From assembly GCA_963709425.1 (NCBI GenBank), contig CAVPWG010000001.1:62001-126000 (forward strand): a stretch of DNA of 64,000 bases, given 5' to 3'. The DNA is from JAICJC01 sp963709425. Lineage in GTDB: Bacteria > Actinomycetota > Thermoleophilia > Gaiellales > JAICJC01. A program made the translations under genes and the position numbers. This document shows positions 17,911 to 26,536 of the stretch, piece after piece. The notes under the pieces are model-generated. The model was not told the origin of the DNA. It saw only the letters and a list, made by a program, of their open reading frames with translations, and searched no databases. Positions within the stretch are counted from its first letter, which is position 1. Every line of letters starts with the position of its first letter.

Positions 17911-20379
17911 CTAGCGGCGCCGGCCGCGGTCGCGGCCACCGCGATCACGGTCGCGCGGCGGACGCTCCTCGCGGGGCGGCGGCGGGGTGTTCTCGGCGAC
18001 CTCCACGAGCTCCTGCGGCAGGACCTCGTTCTCGCCGTCGATCTTGGCGACGAGGGTGAGGCCGATCCGGCCCCGCTCCTTGTCGACCTCGACGACGACG
18101 ACGCGCACCTGGTCGCCGCGGTCGAGCACCTGGGCGGCGGACTGGAGCCGGTTGCCCTGCGGCAGGATCCGGCTCACGTGCAGCAGGCCGTCGACGCCCT
18201 TGCGAAGCTCGACGAACGCCCCGAAGTCGGTGATCTTGACGATCTTGCCGGTGTACTCGTCGCCGACCTCGACCTCCTTGGTCATCGCCTCGATCGTCTG
18301 GCGGGCCTGCTCGGCGAGCTCGCCGTTCGTGCCGTAGATGCGGATCGTCCCGTCTTCCTCGATGTCGATCTGGACCTCGTAGTCGGCCTCGAGCGAGCGG
18401 ATCGTCTCGCCGCCCTTGCCGATCACCATCCCGATGAAGTCGGGCGCGATCTTGGTCGAGGTGATGCGCGGCGCGTGCGCGGCGAGCTCCGTCCGCGGCT
18501 CCGAGATGGCCTCGCGCATCTTCGCGAGGATGTGCAACCGGGCATCGCGGGCCTGGGCCAGCGCCGACCGCAGGATCTCGGTCGTGACGCCGGTGATCTT
18601 GATGTCCATCTGGAGGGCCGTCACGCCCTGCTCGGTCCCGGCGACCTTGAAGTCCATGTCACCGAGGTGGTCCTCGGCGCCCTGGATGTCGGTCAGGATC
18701 GTGTAGGAGTCGCCCTCCTTGATGAGACCCATCGCGATCCCGGCCACCGGAGCGGTGATCGGGACGCCGGCGTCCATCAGCGAGAGCGTCGAGCCACACA
18801 CCGATGCCATCGACGACGACCCGTTCGACTCCAGGATCTCGGAGACGAGCCTGAGCGTGTACGGGAAGTCGGCAGCGGACGGGATCACGGGCACGAGCGC
18901 CCGCTCGGCGAGCGCTCCGTGACCGATGTCGCGCCGCTTGGGGCCGCGCATGAAACCGGTCTCGCCGACGCTGTAGGGCGGGAAGTTGTAGTGGTGGATG
19001 TAGCGCTTGGTCTCGTCGAGCGAGAGGTCGTCGATCCGCTGCTCCTCCTTCGCCGTGCCAAGCGTGCAGAGCGTGAGCGCCTGCGTCTGGCCGCGGGTGA
19101 AGAGCGCCGAGCCGTGTGTGCGCGGCATGACGCTGACCGAGGATGCGATCGGCCGGATCTCGCTCTCGGAGCGCCCATCGGGCCGGCGCTTCTCGACGGC
19201 GATCTTGGTACGGACCGTCTCCTTGTAGAGCCGATCGGTCGCGGCGACCACGGCGGCACGGGCGGCCGGGTCGAGTGGCCCACCGCCCTCGCCCGCGTCG
19301 CCGCGGGCCGGGAAGGGCAGGTCGATTGAGTCGGCGATCTGCTCGATGAGTGCGTGGCGCTTGGCCGACTTGAGCTCCTTGGAGTCCTGCTCGGCGTCGG
19401 TCAGCGCGCGCACGGCGTCGCCGAACTGGGACTTCACCACCGGGTAGACCGCGGCGTCGCGAGCCTCGCCCACGAGCTGGGCGACGGCGAACTGCACCCG
19501 TTGGCGGTGAAGGACGTCGGATTCCGTCGAGGCGCCGCTGATCGCCGGCGTCTCGGCCGCGAGCACCGCCTCGGCTGCGCCCGGAAGGGCGCCGAGCCCG
19601 CCGTCGGAGACGGCCGACTGGAGGGCGGCCGCGTGCTTTCCGCGCAGCGACTCGGTGACGGCGCCGTCGGTCCACTTGGGAAGGCCGCCCTTGGCGGCCA
19701 GCTCGATCTGGAGCTGGCAGAGCTTCTTGATCTCGGCGTGCGCCATGTCGAGCGCCTCGATCAGCTCCTCCTCGGAGACCTCCTGTGCGCCCGCCTCGAC
19801 CATGGTGATCGCCTCGGGGGTGCCGCAGACGATGAGGTCGAGCGTGGACTCCTTCAGGTCGGGCAGCGTCGGGTTCACGGCCAGATTGCCGTCGATACGG
19901 CCGATACGCACCGCGCCCACCGGGCCGAGGAACGGCATCGGCGAGAGCATGAGCGCCGCCGAGGAGCCGTTGATCGCCAGGATGTCGTGCGGGTGCACCT
20001 GGTCGGCCGAGAACGTGGTCACGATGATCTGGACCTCGTTCTTGTAGCCCTTCGGCCACAGCGGCCGGATCGGCCGGTCGACCATGCGCGCGGTCAGGAT
20101 CGCCTTCTCGCCGGCTCGCCCTTCGCGCTTGAAGAATCCGCCGGGGATCTTGCCGGCGGCGTACATCTTCTCCTCGACGTCGACGGTGAGCGGGAAGAAG
20201 TCCGCCCCCTCGCGCCCCTCGGTGCGGCCGACCGCGGTCGCGAGGACGACCGTGCCCTCCTGGCGCACCAGCACTGCGCCGTGGGCCTGCTTCGCGACGG
20301 CTCCGGTCTCGAACGAGATCTCCTTGTCGCCGATCGTGGCGGTGAGGCGGGTGGCCTCGGGCTCTACTGCAATGCTCAT
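17911..20379 (-). CDS. pnp: Polyribonucleotide nucleotidyltransferase (PNPase)
   Basis: Phosphorolytic 3'-5' exoribonuclease. Two RNase PH domains flank a helical domain; KH (FIGMVIGKGGETIRSLE, about 650) and S1 (GDEYTGKIVKITDFGAFVELRKGVDGLLHVSRI) domains follow, then an Arg/Asp/Gly-rich tail. At 822 residues it is about 100 longer than usual; the extra length lies mostly in the segment between the PH domains (about 245-410). ATG 20379 has AGGA a few bases upstream. It lies 26 bases after rpsO, the classical rpsO-pnp pair. Confidence 0.97.
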   Translation of the reverse strand: MSIAVEPEATRLTATIGDKEISFETGAVAKQAHGAVLVRQEGTVVLATAVGRTEGREGADFFPLTVDVEEKMYAAGKIPGGFFKREGRAGEKAILTARMVDRPIRPLWPKGYKNEVQIIVTTFSADQVHPHDILAINGSSAALMLSPMPFLGPVGAVRIGRIDGNLAVNPTLPDLKESTLDLIVCGTPEAITMVEAGAQEVSEEELIEALDMAHAEIKKLCQLQIELAAKGGLPKWTDGAVTESLRGKHAAALQSAVSDGGLGALPGAAEAVLAAETPAISGASTESDVLHRQRVQFAVAQLVGEARDAAVYPVVKSQFGDAVRALTDAEQDSKELKSAKRHALIEQIADSIDLPFPARGDAGEGGGPLDPAARAAVVAATDRLYKETVRTKIAVEKRRPDGRSESEIRPIASSVSVMPRTHGSALFTRGQTQALTLCTLGTAKEEQRIDDLSLDETKRYIHHYNFPPYSVGETGFMRGPKRRDIGHGALAERALVPVIPSAADFPYTLRLVSEILESNGSSSMASVCGSTLSLMDAGVPITAPVAGIAMGLIKEGDSYTILTDIQGAEDHLGDMDFKVAGTEQGVTALQMDIKITGVTTEILRSALAQARDARLHILAKMREAISEPRTELAAHAPRITSTKIAPDFIGMVIGKGGETIRSLEADYEVQIDIEEDGTIRIYGTNGELAEQARQTIEAMTKEVEVGDEYTGKIVKITDFGAFVELRKGVDGLLHVSRILPQGNRLQSAAQVLDRGDQVRVVVVEVDKERGRIGLTLVAKIDGENEVLPQELVEVAENTPPPPREERPPRDRDRGGRDRGRRR

Positions 20380-20405
20380 TTTCCTGTCTCTCTTCCTCGG
20401 CCCGC

Positions 20406-20675
20406 CTACCGGCGCAGGCCCAGCTCCTTGATGAGTGCCCGGTAGCCCTCCAGATCGTGCCTCTGCAGGTAATTCAGCAGCCGCCGTCGCCGACCGACCA
20501 GCTTGAGCAGGCCGCGCCGGGAGTGGTGGTCGTGCTTGTGCACCTTGAGGTGCTCGGTGAGCTCGCTGATCCGCGTCGTGAGAAGGGCGACCTGGACCTT
20601 GGTCGATCCCGTGTCTTTCTCATTCGCGCCGAACTTGTGGATCAGCTCGGTCTTCTGGTCCTGGGTGAGCGGCAT
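20406..20675 (-). CDS. rpsO: 30S ribosomal protein S15
   Basis: 89-residue small-subunit protein that binds 16S rRNA; the family's GSTKVQVALLTTRI and HHSRRGLLKLVGRRRRLLNYL segments are clear. A strong AAGGAGG lies upstream of the ATG at 20675. Its leader contains a stable hairpin that could serve S15 autoregulation. Confidence 0.98.
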   Translation of the reverse strand: MPLTQDQKTELIHKFGANEKDTGSTKVQVALLTTRISELTEHLKVHKHDHHSRRGLLKLVGRRRRLLNYLQRHDLEGYRALIKELGLRR

Positions 20676-20721
20676 GCGCCCATCCTCCTTGCCGTAGTAT
20701 CGAGGCGCCTGCATCCCAGAC

Positions 20722-20742
20722 GCACGCGGGCAAGACGCGTGC
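20722..20742 (-). promoter_or_regulatory. Hairpin in the rpsO leader
   Basis: GCACGCG and CGCGTGC form a perfect 7-bp stem with a 7-base loop, 47 bases before the rpsO ATG. A possible -10 (TAGTCT, read at 20765-20770 on the minus strand) would place it inside the leader. S15 commonly regulates its own mRNA through leader structures, but no specific match to a known S15 site can be shown. Confidence 0.35.
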
Positions 20743-20804
20743 ATCCGCGGTGAGGCCGCTCGGCAGACTAGCAGCCGCGCCCCGCGCCGGCCCCCGCCTG
20801 AAGC

Positions 20805-20837
20805 GTGCAACGACGGGGTCAGACCCCAAGAGTGCAA
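20805..20837. repeat. Palindromic element GGGGTC-A-GACCCC bracketed by GTGCAA
   Basis: A perfect 13-base odd palindrome (20815-20827) sits between two direct GTGCAA copies (20805-20810 and 20832-20837). The element overlaps the 3' end of the GNAT gene and supplies its last codons and its TGA. No T tract follows, so it is not an obvious terminator. Its form matches the GGTGCC-T-GGCACC palindrome at 34506-34518. Confidence 0.5.
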
Positions 20838-21346
20838 GCGAAGAGCGACGTCGGGTGAGCTTCGAAGATCAGGTCGCGCTCATGGTGCATGCCGATCCGC
20901 AGCGCAACGGCCTTGGACGCGAGGTTCTCGGGGTCGATCAGCGAGATCAGCCGGTCGAAGCCCAGATGCGAACGGGCGTGGTCGCGGATCGCGGCTGCGG
21001 CCTCGGTGGCGTAGCCGCTCCCCCACCACTCCGACCCCAGCAGGTAGGCGATCTCGTGCTCCCGCGTGCCCTCGACGTCCTGGACGAGGATCCCGCACCG
21101 GCCGATGAGCGTCCCGTCGGCCCGCAACGTCGTCGCCCACAGGCCGAAGCCCTGCTCGCGGTGGACGGAGATCATCCAGCCGAGCCGGGCGCGGGTGTCG
21201 TCGCGGGTGCGCGGGCCGCCGAGGAACCGCGTCGTCCGGGGATCGGCGTAGATCGCCGCGAGCTCGTCGAGGTCGGACTCGCGCAGCGGTCGCAGGAGGA
21301 GCCGCTCGGTCGCGAGCTCGTCGGTTCCAGCGCCCGGGTCGCTCAC
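20819..21346 (-). CDS. GNAT acetyltransferase, RimJ/RimL type
   Basis: 175-residue N-acetyltransferase that begins with the typical ATERLLLRPLRESDLDELAAIYAD segment and contains LGSEWWGSGYATEAAAAI (acetyl-CoA loop) and ENLASKAVALRIGM. Such proteins acetylate N-termini of ribosomal proteins, aminoglycosides or other amines; the substrate is unknown. The GTG start at 21346 is only 22 bases from the divergent UXS start. The last codons and stop are formed by the palindromic element at 20805-20837. Confidence 0.88.
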   Translation of the reverse strand: MSDPGAGTDELATERLLLRPLRESDLDELAAIYADPRTTRFLGGPRTRDDTRARLGWMISVHREQGFGLWATTLRADGTLIGRCGILVQDVEGTREHEIAYLLGSEWWGSGYATEAAAAIRDHARSHLGFDRLISLIDPENLASKAVALRIGMHHERDLIFEAHPTSLFACTLGV

Positions 21347-21353
21347 GGCTGGC

Positions 21354-21359
21354 TACAGT
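21354..21359 (+). promoter_or_regulatory. Possible -10 element for a leaderless UXS transcript
   Basis: TACAGT ends 9 bases before the GTG at 21369, so transcription would start within about 3 bases of the start codon. No good -35 is visible, and no Shine-Dalgarno sequence precedes the gene. Confidence 0.35.
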
Positions 21360-21368
21360 AGCGGCGTT

Positions 21369-22313
21369 GTGAGCACTGCTGTCGTCACCGGCGGAGCCGG
21401 CTTCCTGGGGTCGCACCTGTGCGAGTACCTGCTGGCCCGCGACTGGCGCGTGATCTGCCTCGACAACCTCGACACCGGCAGCCTGGAGAACATCGAGTCG
21501 CTGCGCGGTGATGCCTTCGACTTCCGCTACCACAATTGCGTCGAGTTCATCTCGATCGAGGAGCCCGTCGACGCCGTTTTCCACCTGGCGTCGCCGGCCA
21601 GCCCGGTCGACTACCTGCGCCTGCCCCTCGCCACGCTCCAGGTCGGCTCGTACGGCACCCACAACGCGCTCGGCCTGGCCAAGTTCAAGCGCTCCCGATT
21701 CCTGCTCGCGTCGACGTCGGAGGTCTACGGCGACCCGGAGGTGCACCCTCAGCGCGAGGAGTACTGGGGCAACGTGAACCCCGTCGGGCCGCGCGGGGTC
21801 TACGACGAGGCCAAGCGGTACGCCGAGGCGATGACGATGGCCTACCACCGCCAGCAGGGCGTCGACACGCACATCGCCCGGATCTTCAACACCTACGGAC
21901 CGAGGATGCGCCAGCACGACGGCCGGGCGATCCCGACGTTCCTGCGGCAGGCTCGCGAGGGCAAGCCGCTCACGGTGTTCGGCGACGGTTCCCAGACGCG
22001 GTCGTTCTGCTACGTCGACGACCTCATCGAGGGGCTCTTCCGCCTTGCGATGAGCGACGAGCACCTGCCGGTCAACGTCGGGAACCCGGACGAGATGACG
22101 CTCATCGAGCTCGCGGAGCGGATCCGCGACCTCACGGGCACCGGCTGCGAGATCGTGTTCGAGGGCCTTCCGACCGACGATCCCAAGGTGCGCCAGCCCG
22201 ATATCACGCGGGCCCGTGAGATCCTCGGATGGCAGCCGAGGATCTCGCTCGAGGAGGGTCTGCGAAGGACGCTCGACAGCCTCGGGTTCTCGCCTCGGCC
22301 CGTTCCCGCGTGA
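21369..22313 (+). CDS. UDP-glucuronate decarboxylase (UDP-xylose synthase-like)
   Basis: Extended short-chain dehydrogenase of 314 residues acting on a nucleotide sugar. The NAD loop TGGAGFLGSH is at about 8-16, the catalytic YxxxK (YDEAK) near 148-152, with HLASPASPVDY and RIFNTYGPRM typical of UDP-glucuronate decarboxylases. UDP-xylose would feed glycan synthesis. It is one of few plus-strand genes and stands alone; the neighbouring membrane fusion protein converges on it. Confidence 0.88.
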   Translation: MSTAVVTGGAGFLGSHLCEYLLARDWRVICLDNLDTGSLENIESLRGDAFDFRYHNCVEFISIEEPVDAVFHLASPASPVDYLRLPLATLQVGSYGTHNALGLAKFKRSRFLLASTSEVYGDPEVHPQREEYWGNVNPVGPRGVYDEAKRYAEAMTMAYHRQQGVDTHIARIFNTYGPRMRQHDGRAIPTFLRQAREGKPLTVFGDGSQTRSFCYVDDLIEGLFRLAMSDEHLPVNVGNPDEMTLIELAERIRDLTGTGCEIVFEGLPTDDPKVRQPDITRAREILGWQPRISLEEGLRRTLDSLGFSPRPVPA

Positions 22314-22318
22314 GGTAG

Positions 22319-22339
22319 GCCGCTCCTGGAGTGGGCGGC
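22319..22339. terminator. Possible hairpin between convergent genes
   Basis: GCCGC and GCGGC form a 5-bp stem in the 25-base gap between two convergent stop codons. There is no T tract on either side, so termination here is only a suggestion from position. Confidence 0.25.
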
Positions 22340-24093
22340 TAGGCCGCGAGCGCGGTCGCCGGGCGGTGCTCGTTCCGCGCCGTGCCGATGGTGGACACGG
22401 CGGGCTCGGGCTTGGCAGGGCGCACCTCGCGGCGGATGTCGGCGAGCGACAGACCCTCGAAGGCCAGGAAGACGCCGCCGGCGGCCACGCTCAGGAGCGC
22501 CTCGACGCCCTGGAGAGCGAGGCCGAAGGCCGCCGCCTCGGCCGCGCCGACGCCGAAGGGGGCGAGCGCCGCGGCGACGGCGGCCGAGAACACGCCGACG
22601 TTTCCGGGGACGAGCGGGACGATCCCGACCAGCGTCGAGGCCACGAAGACGGCGCAGGCGGCCTGGATGGAGTGCGGCAGGCCGAACGCCTGGAGTGTGA
22701 ACACGATGCCGGCGATCTGGAACGCCCAGGACGCGATGCCCAGCCCCAGGGCACCCAGCCCGCGGTCGCGGCCGGAGAATGCGGCGCGAGCGTGGGCGAG
22801 TGCGTCCTTGGCGATCGGGCCCGCGCGGCCGGGAAGCCGGACCGCAAGCCGCTCGAGCCTGGCGGCCGAGGCGGCCAGGAGCACGACCGCTCCCGACATC
22901 GCGGCCAGCGTCGCGAGCACCCACAGAGGCGCCGAAGACGATGCCACGGCGCCGGCCGCAGCGACGAGCACGAGCGCCGCCGCCAGCACGATCTGCTCGG
23001 CGGCCAGCGAGCCTGCCAGGGCCCCGGCCGGGACGGCCACGCCGCGCTCCCGCGTCCGCCGGCCGAGGATCGCGAGCTTGGCGACCTCGCCGAGGCGGGC
23101 GGGCACGATCGTGTTCACCAGGAAGCCGATGAAGACGGCGGGCGTCAGGTCGCGATGGCGGATCTGGGCGCCGTCGGGGGTGACGGCCAGCGTCCGGCGC
23201 CACACGGCGACCTTGGCCGCCACCGACGCCAGGTTCGCGAGGACGGCGAAGGCGAGCAGGCTCACGGCTGCGCCGTCGAGGGCGCCCCACGCCGATCCGC
23301 CGACCCGGGCGGCGCGGATCCCCGCGAGGCCCGCGACCACCGCGATGGCGGCGACGGCGGCGACACGGCGGATGCGCGGCGAGGTGACGAGCAGGAAGGC
23401 GGTGGCGGCCACACCGGCGCCGGCGATCGCGTCGAGGAAGAAGTGGTTGGCCGTCACGACGATCGAGAAGACGACCAGGGCCGGGTAGCCGACCCACGCG
23501 AACCGGAAGCGGTTGCGCGTCATGGCGAATCCCGTCGTGCCGACCACGATCGCGTAGGCGGTGTGGAGCGACGGCATCGCGGCGTAGGGGTTCGAGAGCA
23601 TCGCGATCAGGCCGGAGTGGTGGTTCACGCCCGTCTGGTTCAGCGAGTCGACGAAGCCCAGGTCCGTCAGCATCCGGGGCGGGGCCGCCGGATAGAGGAT
23701 GTACCCGGCGAGGCCCACGAGGTTCACGGTCGCGATCAGGTTCCGAAGCCGCGTGTAGAACTCGTTGCGGCGCAGGTAGACGAAGAGCACGAACCCGAAC
23801 GTCAGCGTGAACTGGCAGTTGAAGTAGGTCCAGTTCGCGACGCTCATCACGATCGACGGGGCGTGGAGCGCCCACTGCTGCAGGTCGAGCTCGTGGAAGA
23901 GGCCCAGGCTCCGCTCGGTGTTCACGATCGAGTGCGCGTGTCGAATCGCGGTCGACCGGTCGCCCACCGCGAGCGTGCGCGACAGCTCGTAGGCCATGTC
24001 GAGCAGCGCGAAGATCGCGAGCTGACGGCCGAGGTCGCCCCACCCTCGCGGGAGGCGCGTTCCGATGGCGGTGATGAGTGAGCGTGGGCTCAT
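22339..24093 (-). CDS. PAP2/inositolphosphotransferase-like domain fused to an LPG-synthase-type flippase domain
   Basis: 584-residue polytopic membrane protein made of two families. The N-terminal about 270 residues are PAP2_3 (Aur1/Ipt1-like), with AAMPSLHTAYAIVVG and NHFFLDAIAG supplying the catalytic His and Asp. The C-terminal half is the lysylphosphatidylglycerol synthetase TM/UPF0104 family, with FLVNTIVPARLGEVAKLAIL and LVGIVPLVPGNVGVFSAAVA. It probably transfers or cleaves a lipid phospho-head group and moves a lipid or lipid-linked sugar across the membrane. The frame is open to 24225; ATG 24093 (MSPRSLI) was chosen because upstream residues look non-coding. Confidence 0.85.
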   Translation of the reverse strand: MSPRSLITAIGTRLPRGWGDLGRQLAIFALLDMAYELSRTLAVGDRSTAIRHAHSIVNTERSLGLFHELDLQQWALHAPSIVMSVANWTYFNCQFTLTFGFVLFVYLRRNEFYTRLRNLIATVNLVGLAGYILYPAAPPRMLTDLGFVDSLNQTGVNHHSGLIAMLSNPYAAMPSLHTAYAIVVGTTGFAMTRNRFRFAWVGYPALVVFSIVVTANHFFLDAIAGAGVAATAFLLVTSPRIRRVAAVAAIAVVAGLAGIRAARVGGSAWGALDGAAVSLLAFAVLANLASVAAKVAVWRRTLAVTPDGAQIRHRDLTPAVFIGFLVNTIVPARLGEVAKLAILGRRTRERGVAVPAGALAGSLAAEQIVLAAALVLVAAAGAVASSSAPLWVLATLAAMSGAVVLLAASAARLERLAVRLPGRAGPIAKDALAHARAAFSGRDRGLGALGLGIASWAFQIAGIVFTLQAFGLPHSIQAACAVFVASTLVGIVPLVPGNVGVFSAAVAAALAPFGVGAAEAAAFGLALQGVEALLSVAAGGVFLAFEGLSLADIRREVRPAKPEPAVSTIGTARNEHRPATALAA

Positions 24094-24211
24094 GGTTCCC
24101 GCAGCTTCGCCTCGCCGCTGCCCGGTGACCCATACGGGCGGCAGGTGTCTGGAGTTCGGATAACCCCACGTCGGCACTTCGGGCATCGCGGTCGGGTAGC
24201 CGACGGTTCGG

Positions 24212-24646
24212 CTACGCGGCCGCATCGCCTGGGATGCGGTCGGGGAGCCCGGCGGCGGCCGCGTCTGGCGGTGCGAGGACGACGGTCAGGCCGAGCTCGT
24301 CGGCGATTCGGCGCAGCGTCCTGATCGCTCCATGCCGCGTCGCGGAGTCCACCGTCCCGGCCAGGTCGGCGACCGTGAGCGTCGCAGGACGGGTCGCGAG
24401 GGCCCGTGCGAGCGCCACGCGGAGCTGCTCCCCGCGCGTGAGGTCACCGGGCCGGTCGTCCGCCCGTCCTTCGAGCTCGACCATCCGCAGCACGGCGCGA
24501 ATCCACGCCGGATCGGCGGGAAGCGCGGCCAGTTGGAGCGGAAGGACGACGTTCTCCTCCACGGTCAGCATTGGCAGAAGCGCGAAGGAGGCGGGCACGA
24601 CCACGGCGTCGGTCGGCGCGATCTGGGTGAGGGTCGGAGTGCTCAT
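24212..24646 (-). CDS. Degenerate ABC-transporter ATPase-like protein without Walker A
   Basis: 144 residues matching the second half of a MacB/LolD-type ATPase: FALLPMLTVEENVVLPL follows the Q-loop pattern, DLTRGEQLRVALARAL stands where LSGGEQQRVAIARAL is expected, and LTVADLAGTVD replaces the Walker B/D-loop LLLADEPTGNLD. The P-loop half is absent and the catalytic Glu is lost, so it should not hydrolyse ATP. The frame is intact, so it may have a new role, or be a remnant. It starts at ATG 24646 downstream of ribF; no permease is adjacent. Confidence 0.6.
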   Translation of the reverse strand: MSTPTLTQIAPTDAVVVPASFALLPMLTVEENVVLPLQLAALPADPAWIRAVLRMVELEGRADDRPGDLTRGEQLRVALARALATRPATLTVADLAGTVDSATRHGAIRTLRRIADELGLTVVLAPPDAAAAGLPDRIPGDAAA

Positions 24647-24747
24647 CGGGAAAAGGTGTTCTCTCCCGGACGGACGCTAGGCCCGGTGTCTTCCATGCGC
24701 ATCGGCCCCAGGGACGATCCGATGTCGTCCTCTCGGCGGAGTCCGTC

Positions 24748-25671
24748 TCAGCCCGCGAGCCGGCGCGTGCGCTCGACGTCGCGATGCAGCTGCGCGACGA
24801 GCGCGTCGGCGCTCTCGAACCTGAGCTCGTCCCGCAGCCGGTGCTCCAGCTGGAGCCGGATCGGCGAGCCGTAGATGTCGCGGTCGAAGTCGAGCAGGTG
24901 GGCCTCGATCCGGACGGCGTCTCGGCTGTCGGTGAACGTCGGGTTGTACCCGACGCTGATGGCGGCGATGTGGTCGGAGCCGGGCAGGTGCGCGCTGCCG
25001 GCATAGATGCCGGTCGCCGGAAGCGGCGTCCGCGGCAGCGGTGACAGGTTCGCCGTCGGAAAGCCCAGGTCGCGGCCGCGGCCGTCGCCGCGGACGACCG
25101 CCCCCTCGAGCCATGGCGGGCGGCCCAGGAGGGCGCCGGCCTCCTCGACGGCGCCGTCGGCCAGGAGGCCGCGGATGCGCGAGGAGGACACGGGCTCGCC
25201 GCCGGCCCGGAGGAGCGGGACCACGTCGATGTCGAAGCCCAGCCGCGCTCCCTCGTCGGCCAGCGTGTCGGTCGTCCCGCGCGCTCCGTGGCCGTAGTGG
25301 AAGTTCTCCCCCACGCTCACGTGCCGGGCGTCGAGCGCGTCCCGAAGGACATGGTCGGCGAAGTCGTCTGCGGAGATCTGCGAGAACGCTGCGTCGAAGC
25401 GGATCACGACCAGCTCGTCAGGGCCCAACTCCTCGACGAGCGCCGCCTTGCGGGCCAGGGACGAGAGCTCCGGCGGTGCGAGCTCCGGTCGCAGCACCTC
25501 GAGCGGGTGGGGGTGGAAGGTGACGACCGCCGAGCGCATGCCGCGGGCCGACCCGGCCATGACCGCCGATCCGATGACCTTCTGGTGGCCGGTGTGGACG
25601 CCGTCGAAGCTGCCGATCGCGACGGCGCGCGGGGCCGGCTCCACGTCGAGCAGGCTCTGGCGGACGATCAC
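24748..25671 (-). CDS. ribF: Bifunctional riboflavin kinase/FAD synthetase
   Basis: Makes FMN and FAD from riboflavin. The N-terminal adenylyltransferase domain has GSFDGVHTGHQ (about 20-30) and ENFHYGHGARG plus SSSRIRGLL; the C-terminal kinase has GRGRDLGFPTANL and GIYAG. The GTG at 25671 overlaps the truB stop as GTGA and gives 307 residues, the normal length. Last gene of the nusA-infB operon. Confidence 0.95.
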   Translation of the reverse strand: MIVRQSLLDVEPAPRAVAIGSFDGVHTGHQKVIGSAVMAGSARGMRSAVVTFHPHPLEVLRPELAPPELSSLARKAALVEELGPDELVVIRFDAAFSQISADDFADHVLRDALDARHVSVGENFHYGHGARGTTDTLADEGARLGFDIDVVPLLRAGGEPVSSSRIRGLLADGAVEEAGALLGRPPWLEGAVVRGDGRGRDLGFPTANLSPLPRTPLPATGIYAGSAHLPGSDHIAAISVGYNPTFTDSRDAVRIEAHLLDFDRDIYGSPIRLQLEHRLRDELRFESADALVAQLHRDVERTRRLAG

Positions 25672-26525
25672 CCGAGCACCACCACCGGTCGCAGGCGGCC
25701 GTCTCGCGGCTCGCCGATTCCGAGCAGCTCCGCTCCGGTCAGGAGTCGCACCGGCCCCGTCTCGCCGCGCGACTCGAGGGCGCGGCCGTGGCGCGCACCG
25801 TCGGCCTCGCCGGCGGAGAGATCGCGGACGGGGAGGTGCGGAAGGGCTGCTCGGGGCGCCAGGAACCACGACCCCGTCGGCTCCGCCAAGACCTGGGCGG
25901 GCGATCCGGCGGCTGAGACGTCGAACTCGCCGACGCCGGTGCGGCGGAGCTCGAGGCAGTAGGCTCCAGCGCCCGTCGCGTCACCCAGATCCGCGGCGAT
26001 CTGGCGGACGTAGGTGCCCTTGGAGCACTCGACGGCGATCGTCGCGCGCTGGGTTTCCTCGTCGAACCCGTCGATCTCGAGCCGGTCGATCCGCACCGGC
26101 CGCGGCGGCGCCGTCACCGCGTCGCCGGCCCGCATGCGGGCGTACGAGCGGCGACCGTCGATCTTGACGGCCGAGGCAGCCGGCACCGCCTGGATCACAT
26201 CCCCGGTCATGCCGGCGGCTGCGGTGACGACCGCCCCCGCGTCGGTCGAGGCGCCGGTCTCACCGAGGTCTCCCTCGGGGTCGAGCGTCGTCGAGACGGC
26301 CCCGAACTGGACGACGGCCTCGTAGCGCTTGTCGAGCCCCGAGAGGTAGGTGGCGAGACGGGTCGCCCGCCCGGCCAGGACGAGCAGGAGCCCCGTCGCG
26401 AACGGGTCGAGCGTCCCCGCATGGCCCAGCTTCGCCCCCAGTGCGGGCCGCAGCGACCGCAGGACTCCAAACGAGCTCGGCCCGGCGGGCTTGTCGACGA
26501 GAACGAGGCCGGTGAGCTGCGCCAT
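25668..26525 (-). CDS. truB: tRNA pseudouridine55 synthase
   Basis: Forms pseudouridine 55 in the T loop of tRNAs. The catalytic Asp is in GHAGTLDPFATGLL (about residue 40), with KRYEAVVQFG and CSKGTYVRQIAADLG further on. ATG 26525 begins MAQLTGLVLVDKPAG, the usual N-terminus, 11 bases after the upstream gene; 285 residues. Confidence 0.95.
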   Translation of the reverse strand: MAQLTGLVLVDKPAGPSSFGVLRSLRPALGAKLGHAGTLDPFATGLLLVLAGRATRLATYLSGLDKRYEAVVQFGAVSTTLDPEGDLGETGASTDAGAVVTAAAGMTGDVIQAVPAASAVKIDGRRSYARMRAGDAVTAPPRPVRIDRLEIDGFDEETQRATIAVECSKGTYVRQIAADLGDATGAGAYCLELRRTGVGEFDVSAAGSPAQVLAEPTGSWFLAPRAALPHLPVRDLSAGEADGARHGRALESRGETGPVRLLTGAELLGIGEPRDGRLRPVVVLG

Positions 26526-26536
26526 CGGGCGCTCTC

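Noticed and set aside
24647..24747. Possible regulatory hairpin before the ATPase-like gene (CGGGA/TCCCG)
   Set aside because: The 5-bp stem and 12-base loop are weak and no leader start could be placed.
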